Source: Peptacetobacter hiranonis (GTDB lineage: Bacteria; Bacillota; Clostridia; Peptostreptococcales; Peptostreptococcaceae). Taken from it: a stretch of DNA of 64,000 bases. This document shows, in pieces, positions 17,133-25,678 of the stretch (positions are counted from its first letter, which is position 1; every line of letters starts with the position of its first letter). The translations under genes were made by a program, and so were the position numbers. The stretch covers positions 620,001 through 684,000 of the forward strand of contig NZ_CP036523.1 in NCBI RefSeq assembly GCF_008151785.1, given 5' to 3'. The notes beneath the pieces were generated by a model. That model made no database searches, was not told the origin of the DNA, and saw only the letters and a program-made list of their open reading frames with translations.

Positions 17133-18371
17133 ATGTTAGGAGCAATAATTGGGGATATTCTAGGAAATGGATACGACTTCGGTCTAACAATCCCTAAATA
17201 CGAAGAAGTACAGAAAAAATACGATGAGCTATTCAAAACAGGAATAGAAATAAATCCAAGAGTTAGGGAAATATTTACCGACGATACAGTAATGACTGTA
17301 GCTGTTGGAAAAGCCCTTTCTCAGACTTTTGACAAACCTGCAGAAGAAATAAAACTATGCCTAAGATACAATATGCAGATGTTTGGAAGAAGCCACATAA
17401 CTGCTGGATATGGAACTTTATTTAGCAATTGGCTAATTTCTCAAAAGCCAGAGCCTTACGAAAGTATAGGAAACGGATCTGCTATGAGAGTATCTTCTGT
17501 TGGATGGCTAGCAAACAATCTAAATGAAGTGGATATATATGCAAGGCTAACTGCTGAAGTTACACACAATAGTGAAGAAGGAATAAAAGGGGCACAGGCA
17601 ATTGCGAGTGCAATTTTCTTAGCTAGAAATGGTAGCAAAAAAGAAGCGATAAAGAAATACATAGAAAAAGAATATGGATATGACCTATCCAAATCTGTAG
17701 AAGAATACAGAAGTGTAGATATAATGAAGAGAGATGCTCTATGTGAAACAGCTGTTGTTCAGGCTATGGCGGCATTTTTAGAAAGTGAAAACTTTGAGGA
17801 TGCTGTAATTAAAGCTGTTACAATCGGTGGAGATACTGATACAATAGCTGCAATTACAGGATCTATTGCAGAAGCATACTACGGAATAGATGAAAAAGCA
17901 AAAGAGCTTGTCCTTACTTATATTCCTGATGATTTAAAAAGAGGGATAACTGATTACACATATATTGTAATGTATAGAAGAAATGAAAGAAAAAAGGCAT
18001 ATGATAAGATATTTGACGACATAAAATATTTCAAAGAAAGAATTAAAGAGGATACAGGAAGACCAGTTCCTATGTTTATGTTTAATCAGCCAGAGATGTC
18101 AGAAGAAGTTGAAAGACTTATAAATACAGCTCACCTTCCAGAGATAACAGATAAGGCATATATAGATACATTAGACCTTCACAACATAGAAATGGACTCT
18201 GATTTATATAGAGAAAATGCAGCCGACTCTGGAGTATATCTTTTAAGAGCGATGCTTACTAGCATTGTAAGACAGGAAATATTTAATCCTGGAGCTGTAG
18301 ACAAATGCGTAGATGATGGAACAGTTTATGTCTTATTAGATGAAATGAAGAAAAAGAAAGTATATAGATAA
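17133..18371 (+). CDS. ADP-ribosylglycohydrolase family protein with C-terminal extension
   Basis: Residues 1-275 form an ADP-ribosylglycohydrolase (DraG/ARH) domain. Metal-site motifs are GDILGN near the start, TDDTVMT at about 53-59, GNGSAMRVSSVGW, and GGDTDTIAAITGSIAEAYYG. These enzymes remove ADP-ribose from proteins, nucleic acids or small molecules using two Mg ions. The last 135 residues are an extension I do not recognise. No ADP-ribosyltransferase gene is next to it. ATG 17133 is used because the earlier in-frame GTG overlaps the AAGGAG ribosome site. Confidence 0.87.
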   Translation: MLGAIIGDILGNGYDFGLTIPKYEEVQKKYDELFKTGIEINPRVREIFTDDTVMTVAVGKALSQTFDKPAEEIKLCLRYNMQMFGRSHITAGYGTLFSNWLISQKPEPYESIGNGSAMRVSSVGWLANNLNEVDIYARLTAEVTHNSEEGIKGAQAIASAIFLARNGSKKEAIKKYIEKEYGYDLSKSVEEYRSVDIMKRDALCETAVVQAMAAFLESENFEDAVIKAVTIGGDTDTIAAITGSIAEAYYGIDEKAKELVLTYIPDDLKRGITDYTYIVMYRRNERKKAYDKIFDDIKYFKERIKEDTGRPVPMFMFNQPEMSEEVERLINTAHLPEITDKAYIDTLDLHNIEMDSDLYRENAADSGVYLLRAMLTSIVRQEIFNPGAVDKCVDDGTVYVLLDEMKKKKVYR

Positions 18372-18428
18372 TAACGATATTTTCTAAAGCAGAATGAAAA
18401 AATAAATAGAATTTGATATAATTAATAT

Positions 18429-18457
18429 AGTCTGTAGTATTATGCTACAGACTTTTT
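18429..18457 (+). terminator. Terminator after the ADP-ribosylglycohydrolase gene
   Basis: AGTCTGTAG pairs perfectly with CTACAGACT over a 7-base loop, then T5. Confidence 0.85.
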
Positions 18458-18499
18458 AAATGTAAAAACACAAAATTTATTCAAAAGGGTGATTAAATT

Positions 18500-18988
18500 A
18501 TGCTAAAAAAGGTAGATACAATAGAGAATAAAAATATCGATGACAATCAACTTATGGCTGAAAAAATAGTGGATATAATAAATGGCTATGGTGTGGAAAA
18601 CTGTGGATTAAGAATCAGTAATGGTATAATTTTGGTATCGACTATAAATAAATACAGAGGATTAACATACTCTGCTTCGATACATACGGGTAAGGATACA
18701 TTTACCAGCATAGTAATAGATTTGGATGAGCAAATATATATAAATAACGAAGCTGAGAGAGACATATTTTTAAATATGATTTATGAAAGAAACGACTACT
18801 ATGCACAAAAACACTCTGGAAAAAATATTAGTCAGGGAATAGGGGTAAATAAAAACTACAAGTTTGAAATGATAAAAAACGAAGTAGTTAAATTTAATTC
18901 TCAGAGTATAGTCAACTCATTTGTATCTACTGTAAATGAATTTATAGAAGAAGTAGATCGATTTGAAAAATTTCTATTCCAAAAATAG
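18500..18988 (+). CDS. Hypothetical protein, 162 residues
   Basis: I do not recognise this protein. It is mixed alpha/beta and soluble: an N-terminal helix (QLMAEKIVDIINGYG), a beta-rich middle (LRISNGIILVSTINKYRG, then TSIVIDLDEQIYINN) and a C-terminal helix rich in acidic residues (VSTVNEFIEEVDRFEKF). No signal peptide, membrane segment or catalytic motif is seen. A GGGTG ribosome site precedes the ATG. It lies between a terminator and the PTS-operon promoter, probably alone in its transcript. Confidence 0.6.
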   Translation: MLKKVDTIENKNIDDNQLMAEKIVDIINGYGVENCGLRISNGIILVSTINKYRGLTYSASIHTGKDTFTSIVIDLDEQIYINNEAERDIFLNMIYERNDYYAQKHSGKNISQGIGVNKNYKFEMIKNEVVKFNSQSIVNSFVSTVNEFIEEVDRFEKFLFQK

Positions 18989-19125
18989 AACAATAAAAAC
19001 TTAGATATATATTAAATACTGGACAATATAAAATATTAAAAAGTGCCAACTATAATATAAATGAAGATAATAAGAAGAACTTGAATCAAATTAGAAAAAA
19101 ATTTGAAAAAAATTGCTCAAAATGC

Positions 19126-19154
19126 TTGACACTAAAATGTGAAAATGTTATCCT
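19126..19154 (+). promoter_or_regulatory. Promoter of the licT-type / crr / EIICB operon
   Basis: TTGACA and TATCCT with a 17-base spacer, 31 bases before the RAT element. Confidence 0.7.
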
Positions 19155-19184
19155 ATAAACAGTTAAAAATGGATATGACAATTT

Positions 19185-19213
19185 GGAGTGTTACTGGTAG
19201 AGCAGGCAAGACC
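19185..19213 (+). promoter_or_regulatory. RAT antiterminator element (LicT/GlcT type)
   Basis: The segment beginning GGAGTGTTACTGGTAGAGCA and ending GGCAAGACC closely follows the ribonucleic antiterminator consensus bound by BglG/LicT/GlcT co-antiterminators. Its 3' end (AAGACC) is also the 5' strand of the terminator stem that follows, so RAT folding and termination exclude each other. The protein encoded immediately downstream is the expected ligand. Confidence 0.88.
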
Positions 19214-19269
19214 GAATTTTATAGAATGCACTATAGGTGTATTGTATAAAGTTGGGTCTTTTTTTTATT
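19208..19269 (+). terminator. RAT-controlled leader terminator
   Basis: AAGACC ... TTATA pairs with TATAA ... GGGTCTT around an inner ATGCAC / GTGTAT helix, followed by eight T. It overlaps the RAT by six bases. Confidence 0.85.
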
Positions 19270-19349
19270 CTTATGATAATCTTATTATTTTTAAGATATA
19301 ATAGTATGATGTGGATTTAATATTATATCTGGAAAGGCAAGGAATGTTT

Positions 19350-20192
19350 ATGAAAGTTACAAAAGTGATAAATAACAACTTTGTATGCTCATGTAATGAA
19401 AAGAATAAAGAGATTATCGTTATGGGAAAAGGAATAGGATTTAAAGCTAAAGAAGGCGACGAGATAGACAAGTCTAAGGTGGAAAAGGTATTCACGATGA
19501 ATGGCAAATCTGCAATAGATAAGTTCAAACGTTTAATAGAAGAGCTTCCTATCGAGCATTTTAAAGTGTCTAATGACATAATAAACTACGCAAAACGTAC
19601 ACTTGGAAAGAGATTAAATCAGAACATATACATAACTCTGACAGATCACATAAACTTTTCAGTGTATAGATTTAAAAATGGTATGAAATTTAGTAATCCT
19701 CTCTTATGGGAAGTAAAGCATTTTTATAATCCAGAATATATAATTGGAGAATATGCTGTAAACCTAATAAAAGAAAAACTAGGTGTGGAAATGGGTGAAG
19801 ATGAGGCAGCTAATATAGCACTTCATATAGTAAATGCTGAGTACAATACAGAGATGAACGATGCATTAAAAATCACTACTCTTATAGGAGATATACTAAA
19901 GATAGTAACAGATACTTTTGATATACAACTAGATGAAGAAAGCTTACATTATTCAAGACTTATTACACATCTGAAATTCCTTTCACAAAGGATATTTATG
20001 GGAGAGATGTTAAAAGATTCTGACGATGTGTTTGCAGAAATGATAGCAACAAAATATCCTGAAGAATTTAAGTGCGCACTAAAAATAAGGGATTATATAG
20101 AAGAACAGTATAATCAGAGGATATCAAATGAAGAACTTGTATATCTTGCGGTGCATATAAGACGTGTTTCTACAATAGAGGATGAAAATTAA
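19350..20192 (+). CDS. BglG/LicT/GlcT-type transcriptional antiterminator
   Basis: The 280-residue protein has an N-terminal RNA-binding CAT domain (MKVTKVINNNFVCS ... MGKGIGFKAKEGDEID) and two PRD domains. PRD1 holds NIALHIVNAEYN and PRD2 ELVYLAVHIRRV; the histidines are the usual PTS phosphorylation sites. It should bind the RAT upstream of its own gene, allow read-through when sugar is present, and be inactivated by the EIIB of the PTS encoded downstream. This makes the operon self-regulating. The start 6 bases after AAGGA is chosen, giving the family's usual MKVxKVxNNN opening; the longest frame begins 39 bases earlier with no ribosome site. Confidence 0.9.
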   Translation: MKVTKVINNNFVCSCNEKNKEIIVMGKGIGFKAKEGDEIDKSKVEKVFTMNGKSAIDKFKRLIEELPIEHFKVSNDIINYAKRTLGKRLNQNIYITLTDHINFSVYRFKNGMKFSNPLLWEVKHFYNPEYIIGEYAVNLIKEKLGVEMGEDEAANIALHIVNAEYNTEMNDALKITTLIGDILKIVTDTFDIQLDEESLHYSRLITHLKFLSQRIFMGEMLKDSDDVFAEMIATKYPEEFKCALKIRDYIEEQYNQRISNEELVYLAVHIRRVSTIEDEN

Positions 20193-20207
20193 GAATTTTG
20201 AGGTGTA

Positions 20208-20699
20208 ATGATGTTTAAAAAATTATTTGGTAAAAAAGATAACTCTTGTAAATTAGTTTCTCCAATAAACGGTGAAACAATAGCAATAGAAGAAGTAAAC
20301 GATCCTACTTTCGCAAGTGGAATGTTAGGAAAAGGTGTAGGAATAAAACCAGCTGAAGGTAGAGTAGTAGCTCCAGTAGCTGGTGAAATAACAATAATGT
20401 TCCCTACAAAACATGCTGTTTCTATATTAAGTGAAGATGGCGCTGAAATACTAATACACATAGGATTAGATACTGTAAACCTACAGGGACAGCACTTCAC
20501 AAGCCATGTAGAAGTTGGACAGAAAGTAAATGTTGGAGATCTTTTAGTAGAATTCGACGCAGAAAAAATAAAAGAAGCTGGATACGATATAACAAGCCCA
20601 GTACTTGTTTGTAACCCAGATGCTTTTGAATCAGTTGAACCAACAGAGTACGGTCCAGTTAGCATAGGCGATGAAATAATAAAAATAACTAAAAAATAG
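20208..20699 (+). CDS. crr: PTS EIIA, glucose family (Crr-like)
   Basis: This 163-residue soluble protein has the EIIA-Glc pattern VSPINGETIAIEEVNDPTF, GIKPAEGRVVAPVAGEI and AEILIHIGLDTVNL. His69 and His84 form the active pair, His84 being the phosphorylated one. It passes phosphate from HPr to the EIIB domain encoded by the next gene. It lies 15 bases after the antiterminator gene in the same operon. In many Firmicutes this domain is fused to EIICB; here it is free-standing. Confidence 0.92.
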   Translation: MMFKKLFGKKDNSCKLVSPINGETIAIEEVNDPTFASGMLGKGVGIKPAEGRVVAPVAGEITIMFPTKHAVSILSEDGAEILIHIGLDTVNLQGQHFTSHVEVGQKVNVGDLLVEFDAEKIKEAGYDITSPVLVCNPDAFESVEPTEYGPVSIGDEIIKITKK

Positions 20700-20825
20700 T
20701 TAAAAGCAATTATAAAAATAAAAAAGTCTTTAAATCAAAGAGATTTAGAGTATTAAAAATGTCTATTTTGCTCAAAAATAGAGCTGAAATAATAAAAAAT
20801 TATACATGAAAGGAGAATATTTCTT

Positions 20826-22265
20826 ATGATGAAATATTTACAGAAACTAGGTAAAGCTTTAATGCTACCAGTTGCTGCACTTCCTGTTGCAAGTATATGC
20901 ATGGGTATAGGTTATTGGATAGACCCAAGTGGTTGGGGTGCTAATAACGTAATAGCAGCATTCTTATTAAAATCAGGTGGAGCTCTTATAGATAACATGG
21001 GTATCTTATTCGCTATAGGGGTAGCCGTTGGTATGTCAGATGATAACGATGGTACTGCAGGTCTTGCAGGTCTAGTATCATGGTTAATGATAACTACATT
21101 ACTTTCTCCAGCAGTTGTTGCTATGTTCAAAGGTATACCTGAAGATCAGGTTGCAGCAGCTTTCACTAAAACTCAGACTCAGTTCATAGGTATCTTAGCT
21201 GGTCTTATAGGTGGAACTTGCTATAATAAATTCAAAGGTACTAAATTACCAGACGCTTTATCTTTCTTCAGTGGTAAGAGAAGTGTTGCGATAGTTACTT
21301 CAGGTTGCTCAATGTTAGCAGCTGCTATATTATTCTTCGTATGGCCAGCAGTTTACAATGCACTAGTTGCATTTGGTGAAGGAATAATATCTTTAGGTGG
21401 AGTAGGTGCAGGTGTATACGGATTCTTCAACAGACTTCTTATACCAACTGGATTACACCACGCTCTTAACTCAGTATTCTGGTTCGACGTTGCAGGTATA
21501 AATGATATCGGTAACTTCTGGGGTGGAACAGGTCAGTTAGGTGTAACAGGTATGTACATGACAGGATTCTTCCCAGTTATGATGTTTGGTTTACCAGCAG
21601 GTGCTTTAGCTATGTACCACACTGCAAAAGATAGCAAGAAAAAAGCTGTTTACGGATTATTATTAGCTGCAGCAGTTGGTTCATTCTTCACAGGTGTTAC
21701 AGAACCTCTTGAATTCTCATTCATGTTCTTAGCTCCAGCATTATACGTAGTTCACGCTTTATTAACTGGTATATCAATGACAGTTTGTGCAATGTTACCA
21801 GTAAGAGCTGGATTCAACTTCTCAGCAGGGTTCGTTGACTGGTTCTTAAGTTTCAAAGCTCCAATGGCATTAAACCCATTATGGTTATTAGGAATAGGTT
21901 TAGTAGTTGGTGCTGTATACTACGTAGTATTCAGATTCGTTATAGTTAAATTCAACTTAGCAACTCCAGGTAGAGAAGAAGATACTGTAGAAGCAGAAAA
22001 AGCTATAGTTTTAGATAACAACGACTTCACAGCTATGGCTCAGGTTATATTAGAAGGTTTAGGTGGAGCTGAAAACGTAACATCTATAGACAACTGTATA
22101 ACAAGATTAAGATTAGAAGTTAAAGATAGTACAAAAGTAGACGAAGCTAAAATAAAATCTTCAGGAGCAGCTGGTGTTATAAGACCAGGTAAAACTTCTG
22201 TACAGGTTATAATAGGAACAAAAGTTCAGTTCGTTGCTGATGAATTCAAAAAACTTTGCAAATAA
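20826..22265 (+). CDS. PTS EIICB, glucose / N-acetylglucosamine family
   Basis: The 479-residue protein has an EIIC membrane domain (about 1-390) and a C-terminal EIIB domain (about 405-479) with phosphorylated Cys424 in NCITRLRL. EIIC landmarks are ALPVASICMGIGYWIDP, INRLLIPTGL-type FNRLLIPTGLHHALN, GFFPVMMFGLPAGALAMY and FTGVTEPLEFSFMFLAP. The last two and the GYWIDP segment are closer to NagE than to PtsG, so N-acetylglucosamine is at least as likely as glucose. It works with the EIIA encoded just upstream and is under RAT control. Codon use is strongly host-like (many GGT, CAG), consistent with high expression. Confidence 0.9.
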   Translation: MMKYLQKLGKALMLPVAALPVASICMGIGYWIDPSGWGANNVIAAFLLKSGGALIDNMGILFAIGVAVGMSDDNDGTAGLAGLVSWLMITTLLSPAVVAMFKGIPEDQVAAAFTKTQTQFIGILAGLIGGTCYNKFKGTKLPDALSFFSGKRSVAIVTSGCSMLAAAILFFVWPAVYNALVAFGEGIISLGGVGAGVYGFFNRLLIPTGLHHALNSVFWFDVAGINDIGNFWGGTGQLGVTGMYMTGFFPVMMFGLPAGALAMYHTAKDSKKKAVYGLLLAAAVGSFFTGVTEPLEFSFMFLAPALYVVHALLTGISMTVCAMLPVRAGFNFSAGFVDWFLSFKAPMALNPLWLLGIGLVVGAVYYVVFRFVIVKFNLATPGREEDTVEAEKAIVLDNNDFTAMAQVILEGLGGAENVTSIDNCITRLRLEVKDSTKVDEAKIKSSGAAGVIRPGKTSVQVIIGTKVQFVADEFKKLCK

Positions 22266-22280
22266 ATAAAACTTTGATAT

Positions 22281-22316
22281 AAGAGCTATTGCAATTTTTG
22301 CAGTAGCTCTTTTTTC
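22281..22316 (+). terminator. Terminator of the glucose/GlcNAc PTS operon
   Basis: AGAGCTATTGCA pairs with TGCAGTAGCTCT (with a mismatch) over a T-rich loop, followed by six T. It is immediately followed by hairpin copy 4. Confidence 0.8.
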
Positions 22317-22318
22317 GT

Positions 22319-22437
22319 GCAAAAAATAATAGCCACCTTGTTCTCCAGGCTTCGACGACTCGTCCATATGTGTAACACATTTATATGTTACGAGTCGTCT
22401 CCAGATTGTCGAGTTAAGGTGGCTATTTATTTTTTGC
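22319..22437 (+). repeat. TCCAG/ATTGTC hairpin element, copy 4 (long class, unique arms)
   Basis: GCAAAAAATAATAGCCACCTT pairs with AAGGTGGCTATTTATTTTTTGC, enclosing TCCAG (22344-22348) and ATTGTC (22405-22410). The inner stem GACGACTCGT / ACGAGTCGTC is perfect. Arm sequences match no other copy, yet both helices are intact. It sits three bases past the EIICB terminator in sense orientation. Confidence 0.88.
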
Positions 22438-22527
22438 AAAAGTTAGTACTATATGCAAAGACTTGCAATAGACTCTTATATCTTCAGTTTTGTACAAAAA
22501 CCTTCGGTTGATTGCTTTTTGGCAATT

Positions 22528-22588
22528 TTCCTAATGAGTTAGGAATTTTCCTGTCTGTTAGGAAATAGAAATAGTAGATTAGGAAAGG
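22528..22588. promoter_or_regulatory. Cluster of TTTCCTAA / TTAGGAAA operator-like repeats before licR
   Basis: TTCCTAA-TGAG-TTAGGAA (22528-22545) is a perfect inverted repeat; TTTCCT-n7-AGGAAA follows at 22547-22565 and a TTAGGAAAGG half-site at 22579-22588. The same palindrome recurs at 25260-25277 before the PTS genes. The likely ligand is the LicR-type regulator encoded just downstream. Confidence 0.65.
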
Positions 22589-22727
22589 ATATTAGTATAT
22601 TATTAATATAGTAATTAAAATAAAAAAAGTTAGTAAAATAGTAAAAAACAATATAAAAATTAGCAAAAGTATTGTAAAAATATAAAAAAAACTAATAAAA
22701 GTAAAGTTTAGGAAAGGAAGATGAGAT

Positions 22728-24623
22728 ATGCTGAGTAATAGGCAGATGAATGTTATAAATATACTGAGTGATTCAAATAATTGGATGACTGGAAAAGAGA
22801 TTGCGAAGATTCTTAATGTTACGGATCGTACTATTCGCTCAGATATTGAATCTATAAATAAATATTACGATTGTCAGTTAATAGAGTCTAATAGGAGAGC
22901 GGGGTATCATATAGACGATATTCTTTTGGCTAAGCAGGATATAGAGGTTAAGGAAATAGTTCCTCAAACTTCTCATGAGAGATGTATTTGGATTATTCAG
23001 GAGCTTCTTTTTAGAAATAAAGAGATTAATTTAATTCAGCTACAGGAGAGAGTTTTCGTAAGTGGATATTCTATCGACAACGATTTAAAAAAGATAAGAA
23101 AGATTATAGAGAATTATCCTAGTTTAAAGCTTATTAGATCTAAGAATCATATTAGACTTGAGGGTGAGGAGATAGACAAGAGAAAGTTATATAAATATCT
23201 TCTAACAGAGGAAACTCATGGTAATTTTATGAACTTAAATTCTATAGCGGATTTTTGGACAGATTTTGACCTTCTTGCCATAAAAGATATTTTTGAAGAA
23301 GTATGTGAAAAGTACGATTATAAGATAAGAGAGACTACATTCCCGATGATTATGATGCATGCTGGTGTAGCGATAGAGAGAATTATAAATCATAACTACC
23401 TTACAAGTGATATAGATGATAGACTTGTGGAAAGTACAGAGTATCACGTTTCTTATGAATTCTTTGAAAGAGTGAGTAAGCTTTTAGATATTGAAATAGT
23501 AGACGATGAGGTTAAGAGATTTTCACTTCTCCTTTTAGGGAAGAGCTCAGGAGATTATAGAAAATCAAACAATAATAAGGAAGATGTTAAAAGACTTATA
23601 GACCGGTTAATTGAGCAGATTGCCGAGTATTTCGGGGTTGATTTTTCTAAGGACTGGGATTTAAAAGTAGGACTTGAGACACATATACGGTCACTTATAG
23701 AAAGACAGAGAAATAAGGTGGATGTTACAAATTTATACTTAAAGGAAATAAAACGTAAATATCCTTTAGTATTTGAAATGGCGATACATTCAGCTAAGGT
23801 TATAGAAAAATTTACAGGATATGTAATAGATGAGCCAGAGATTGAGTTTTTAGCGCTTCATCTTGGAGCTGCTTATGAAAGAATAGACAGTGTGCAAAAA
23901 TATAGAGCAGTTGTTATTATGCCACATAATCAGATGCTTTCAAAACCATGTATTGAAAAATTAAACAGTCGTTTTGGAGATAGAATGGAAGTAGTTAAGA
24001 TGTTTACATTTTTTGAAGAAAGTCAGGTTATGGAATATGAACCAAACTTTATAATAACTACTTTGCAGATTAAGCATAATTTGGATGTACCTACAATACA
24101 GATTAGTCTATTTTTAAATTATGAAGATGAAAGTAGAATTTTCCAACTTTTAAATCAGCTTGATAAGGAAAGATATAGCGCAGATTTTAAAATTCTTGTA
24201 AAGAAAATGATTAGAAAGGATTTATTCCATGTTCATGAAACATATGAGTCATCAGATGAGATAATAAACAAATTGTGCAACGAGCTAGTGGAAAAAGATT
24301 TGGCTGATGAGAGATACAAAGAAGATGTGTTTAGAAGAGAGAGCATGTCGGCGACATCATTCTCATATGGATTTGCAGTGCCTCACTCAATGGAGGTATC
24401 TACAAAAGAGTCATGCCTTTCAGTTATGGTGCTAGATAAGCCAGTAAAATGGGGGGATTTCGATGTAAGACTGATAATCCTACTTGGAATAAGGGATACT
24501 GATAATAGCTTATTAAAGATATTCTTTGAATGGCTATCAAATACGGTGACAGATTCTAAAAAATTGGCTAGACTTTTAGCAGTAAATAATTACGAAGATT
24601 TTATGAAAGAAGTATTAGAGTAA
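22728..24623 (+). CDS. LicR/MtlR-type PRD-containing transcriptional activator
   Basis: The 631-residue protein has, in order, an N-terminal HTH_11 (TGKEIAKILNVTDRTIRSDI), a second helix-turn-helix (about 95-145), two PRD domains (about 180-280 and 290-390, with LALHLGAAYERI), an EIIB-like domain (about 395-480) and an EIIA type-2 domain (about 490-631, with AVPHSME carrying the phospho-His). Such activators are controlled by PTS phosphorylation and switch on a neighbouring PTS operon. The EIIB-like domain reads VVIMPHNQMLSK where a Cys would be expected, so it probably cannot be phosphorylated there. Repeated palindromes lie upstream of this gene and of the EIIA gene. Confidence 0.88.
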   Translation: MLSNRQMNVINILSDSNNWMTGKEIAKILNVTDRTIRSDIESINKYYDCQLIESNRRAGYHIDDILLAKQDIEVKEIVPQTSHERCIWIIQELLFRNKEINLIQLQERVFVSGYSIDNDLKKIRKIIENYPSLKLIRSKNHIRLEGEEIDKRKLYKYLLTEETHGNFMNLNSIADFWTDFDLLAIKDIFEEVCEKYDYKIRETTFPMIMMHAGVAIERIINHNYLTSDIDDRLVESTEYHVSYEFFERVSKLLDIEIVDDEVKRFSLLLLGKSSGDYRKSNNNKEDVKRLIDRLIEQIAEYFGVDFSKDWDLKVGLETHIRSLIERQRNKVDVTNLYLKEIKRKYPLVFEMAIHSAKVIEKFTGYVIDEPEIEFLALHLGAAYERIDSVQKYRAVVIMPHNQMLSKPCIEKLNSRFGDRMEVVKMFTFFEESQVMEYEPNFIITTLQIKHNLDVPTIQISLFLNYEDESRIFQLLNQLDKERYSADFKILVKKMIRKDLFHVHETYESSDEIINKLCNELVEKDLADERYKEDVFRRESMSATSFSYGFAVPHSMEVSTKESCLSVMVLDKPVKWGDFDVRLIILLGIRDTDNSLLKIFFEWLSNTVTDSKKLARLLAVNNYEDFMKEVLE

Positions 24624-24659
24624 AAATATTATAAACGTGGAAATTATATAGGAGGAAAT

Positions 24660-25259
24660 ATGAGTAAGAAAAATAAGAAAAGTAGTAACTTGGTTAAAAA
24701 GATAGATAAAAGCCCTAAAAAAATGTACGAAGATGTACCTTTAACAAGAAGATTTTTAAGTTATTTAATAGATTGGTATTTAGGTGGTCTTGCTACAGCG
24801 TTTCCAATAGCTATGATTTCTCAGAAGCTTTTTGGAAGTATGCTTAAACAGAATATATTAGAATTTCCTAAGCCTTATGGTTTGATAGCAGGATGTTTAG
24901 GTTTTGTGTTTGCTTTATTTTACTTTGTAGTAGTCCCAACATGGATTACTAAGGGACAGACTTTAGGTAAAAAAATATGTAAAATCCAGATAGTAAAGGA
25001 TAATGAAGAAGAAATTACTTTTAAGAATATGTTCCTAAGACAGTTAGTAGGAATAATAGTAGTAGAAGGTTCTTTAGTAACAGCTAGTGCTATATGGCAT
25101 CAGATATTTACATTATTAACAGGTATAGATATAGTATCTGGATTAATGTATGTTGGTTTAGCTATATGCGTTGTAAGTGCTGGTATGGTTATATTTACTA
25201 AAGATCACAAGGCAATTCACGACTACATAGGAAGTACTAGAGTAGTTATGTGTAAATAA
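24660..25259 (+). CDS. RDD-family membrane protein
   Basis: The 199-residue protein has the RDD opening (PLTRRFLSYLIDWYLGG, with Arg-Asp-type residues in the first helix), four membrane helices and TWITKGQTLGKKICKIQIV, a very common RDD motif. The short lysine-rich N-terminus is cytoplasmic. The function of RDD proteins is mostly unknown; some affect ion or solute tolerance. It lies between the regulator and the operator of the PTS genes, in the same direction, so it is probably co-transcribed with the regulator. AGGAGG precedes the ATG. Confidence 0.8.
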   Translation: MSKKNKKSSNLVKKIDKSPKKMYEDVPLTRRFLSYLIDWYLGGLATAFPIAMISQKLFGSMLKQNILEFPKPYGLIAGCLGFVFALFYFVVVPTWITKGQTLGKKICKIQIVKDNEEEITFKNMFLRQLVGIIVVEGSLVTASAIWHQIFTLLTGIDIVSGLMYVGLAICVVSAGMVIFTKDHKAIHDYIGSTRVVMCK

Positions 25260-25277
25260 TTTCCTAAGTTTAGGAAA
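25260..25277. promoter_or_regulatory. TTTCCTAA-GT-TTAGGAAA operator before the PTS genes
   Basis: An 18-bp inverted repeat with perfect 8-base arms, matching the cluster before the LicR-type gene. It lies directly upstream of the promoter elements listed next, the usual place for an activator site. Confidence 0.65.
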
Positions 25278-25285
25278 TGTGAGTA

Positions 25286-25316
25286 TCGACATAGGAAATC
25301 AATTGCCTAGTATAAT
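25286..25316 (+). promoter_or_regulatory. Promoter of the lactose/cellobiose-type PTS operon
   Basis: A consensus TATAAT with a weak TCGACA -35 box at a long 19-base spacing. A poor -35 next to an operator suggests activator dependence. Confidence 0.5.
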
Positions 25317-25344
25317 TGTATTATAGAAAGTGGAGGTAAAGTTA

Positions 25345-25665
25345 ATGAATGAATTAGAATTAATAAGTTTTCAGATAATATCAGCAGTAGGAACTGCTAA
25401 ATCAAATTATATGGAGGCTATGAAATTAGCTGGAAAAGGTGAGTTTGAAAAAGCTGAAGAATTGATAAAAGAAGGACAGAAAGTATTCTTAGAAGGGCAT
25501 AAAGCTCACGCAAGCTTAATACAGAAAGAAGCTGCAGGAGAAGCAGTAAATATAAATATATTATTAATGCATGCCGAAGACCAGTTAATGGCAGCTGAAA
25601 CAGCTAAACTTATGGCAGAAGAAATAATTAAGTTAAATAGACGCATAGCAGCGTTAGAAAAATAG
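25345..25665 (+). CDS. PTS EIIA, lactose/cellobiose family
   Basis: This 106-residue all-helical protein opens with ELELISFQIISAVGTAKSNYMEA and has the phospho-His in LLMHAEDQLM. EIIA-Lac/Cel proteins form trimers and pass phosphate to a separate EIIB, which is encoded 13 bases downstream. An in-frame GTG 15 bases upstream is part of the GGAGGT ribosome site, so the ATG at 25345 is the start. It is the first gene of a PTS and amidohydrolase operon. Confidence 0.9.
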   Translation: MNELELISFQIISAVGTAKSNYMEAMKLAGKGEFEKAEELIKEGQKVFLEGHKAHASLIQKEAAGEAVNINILLMHAEDQLMAAETAKLMAEEIIKLNRRIAALEK

Positions 25666-25678
25666 GAGGATATATAAA

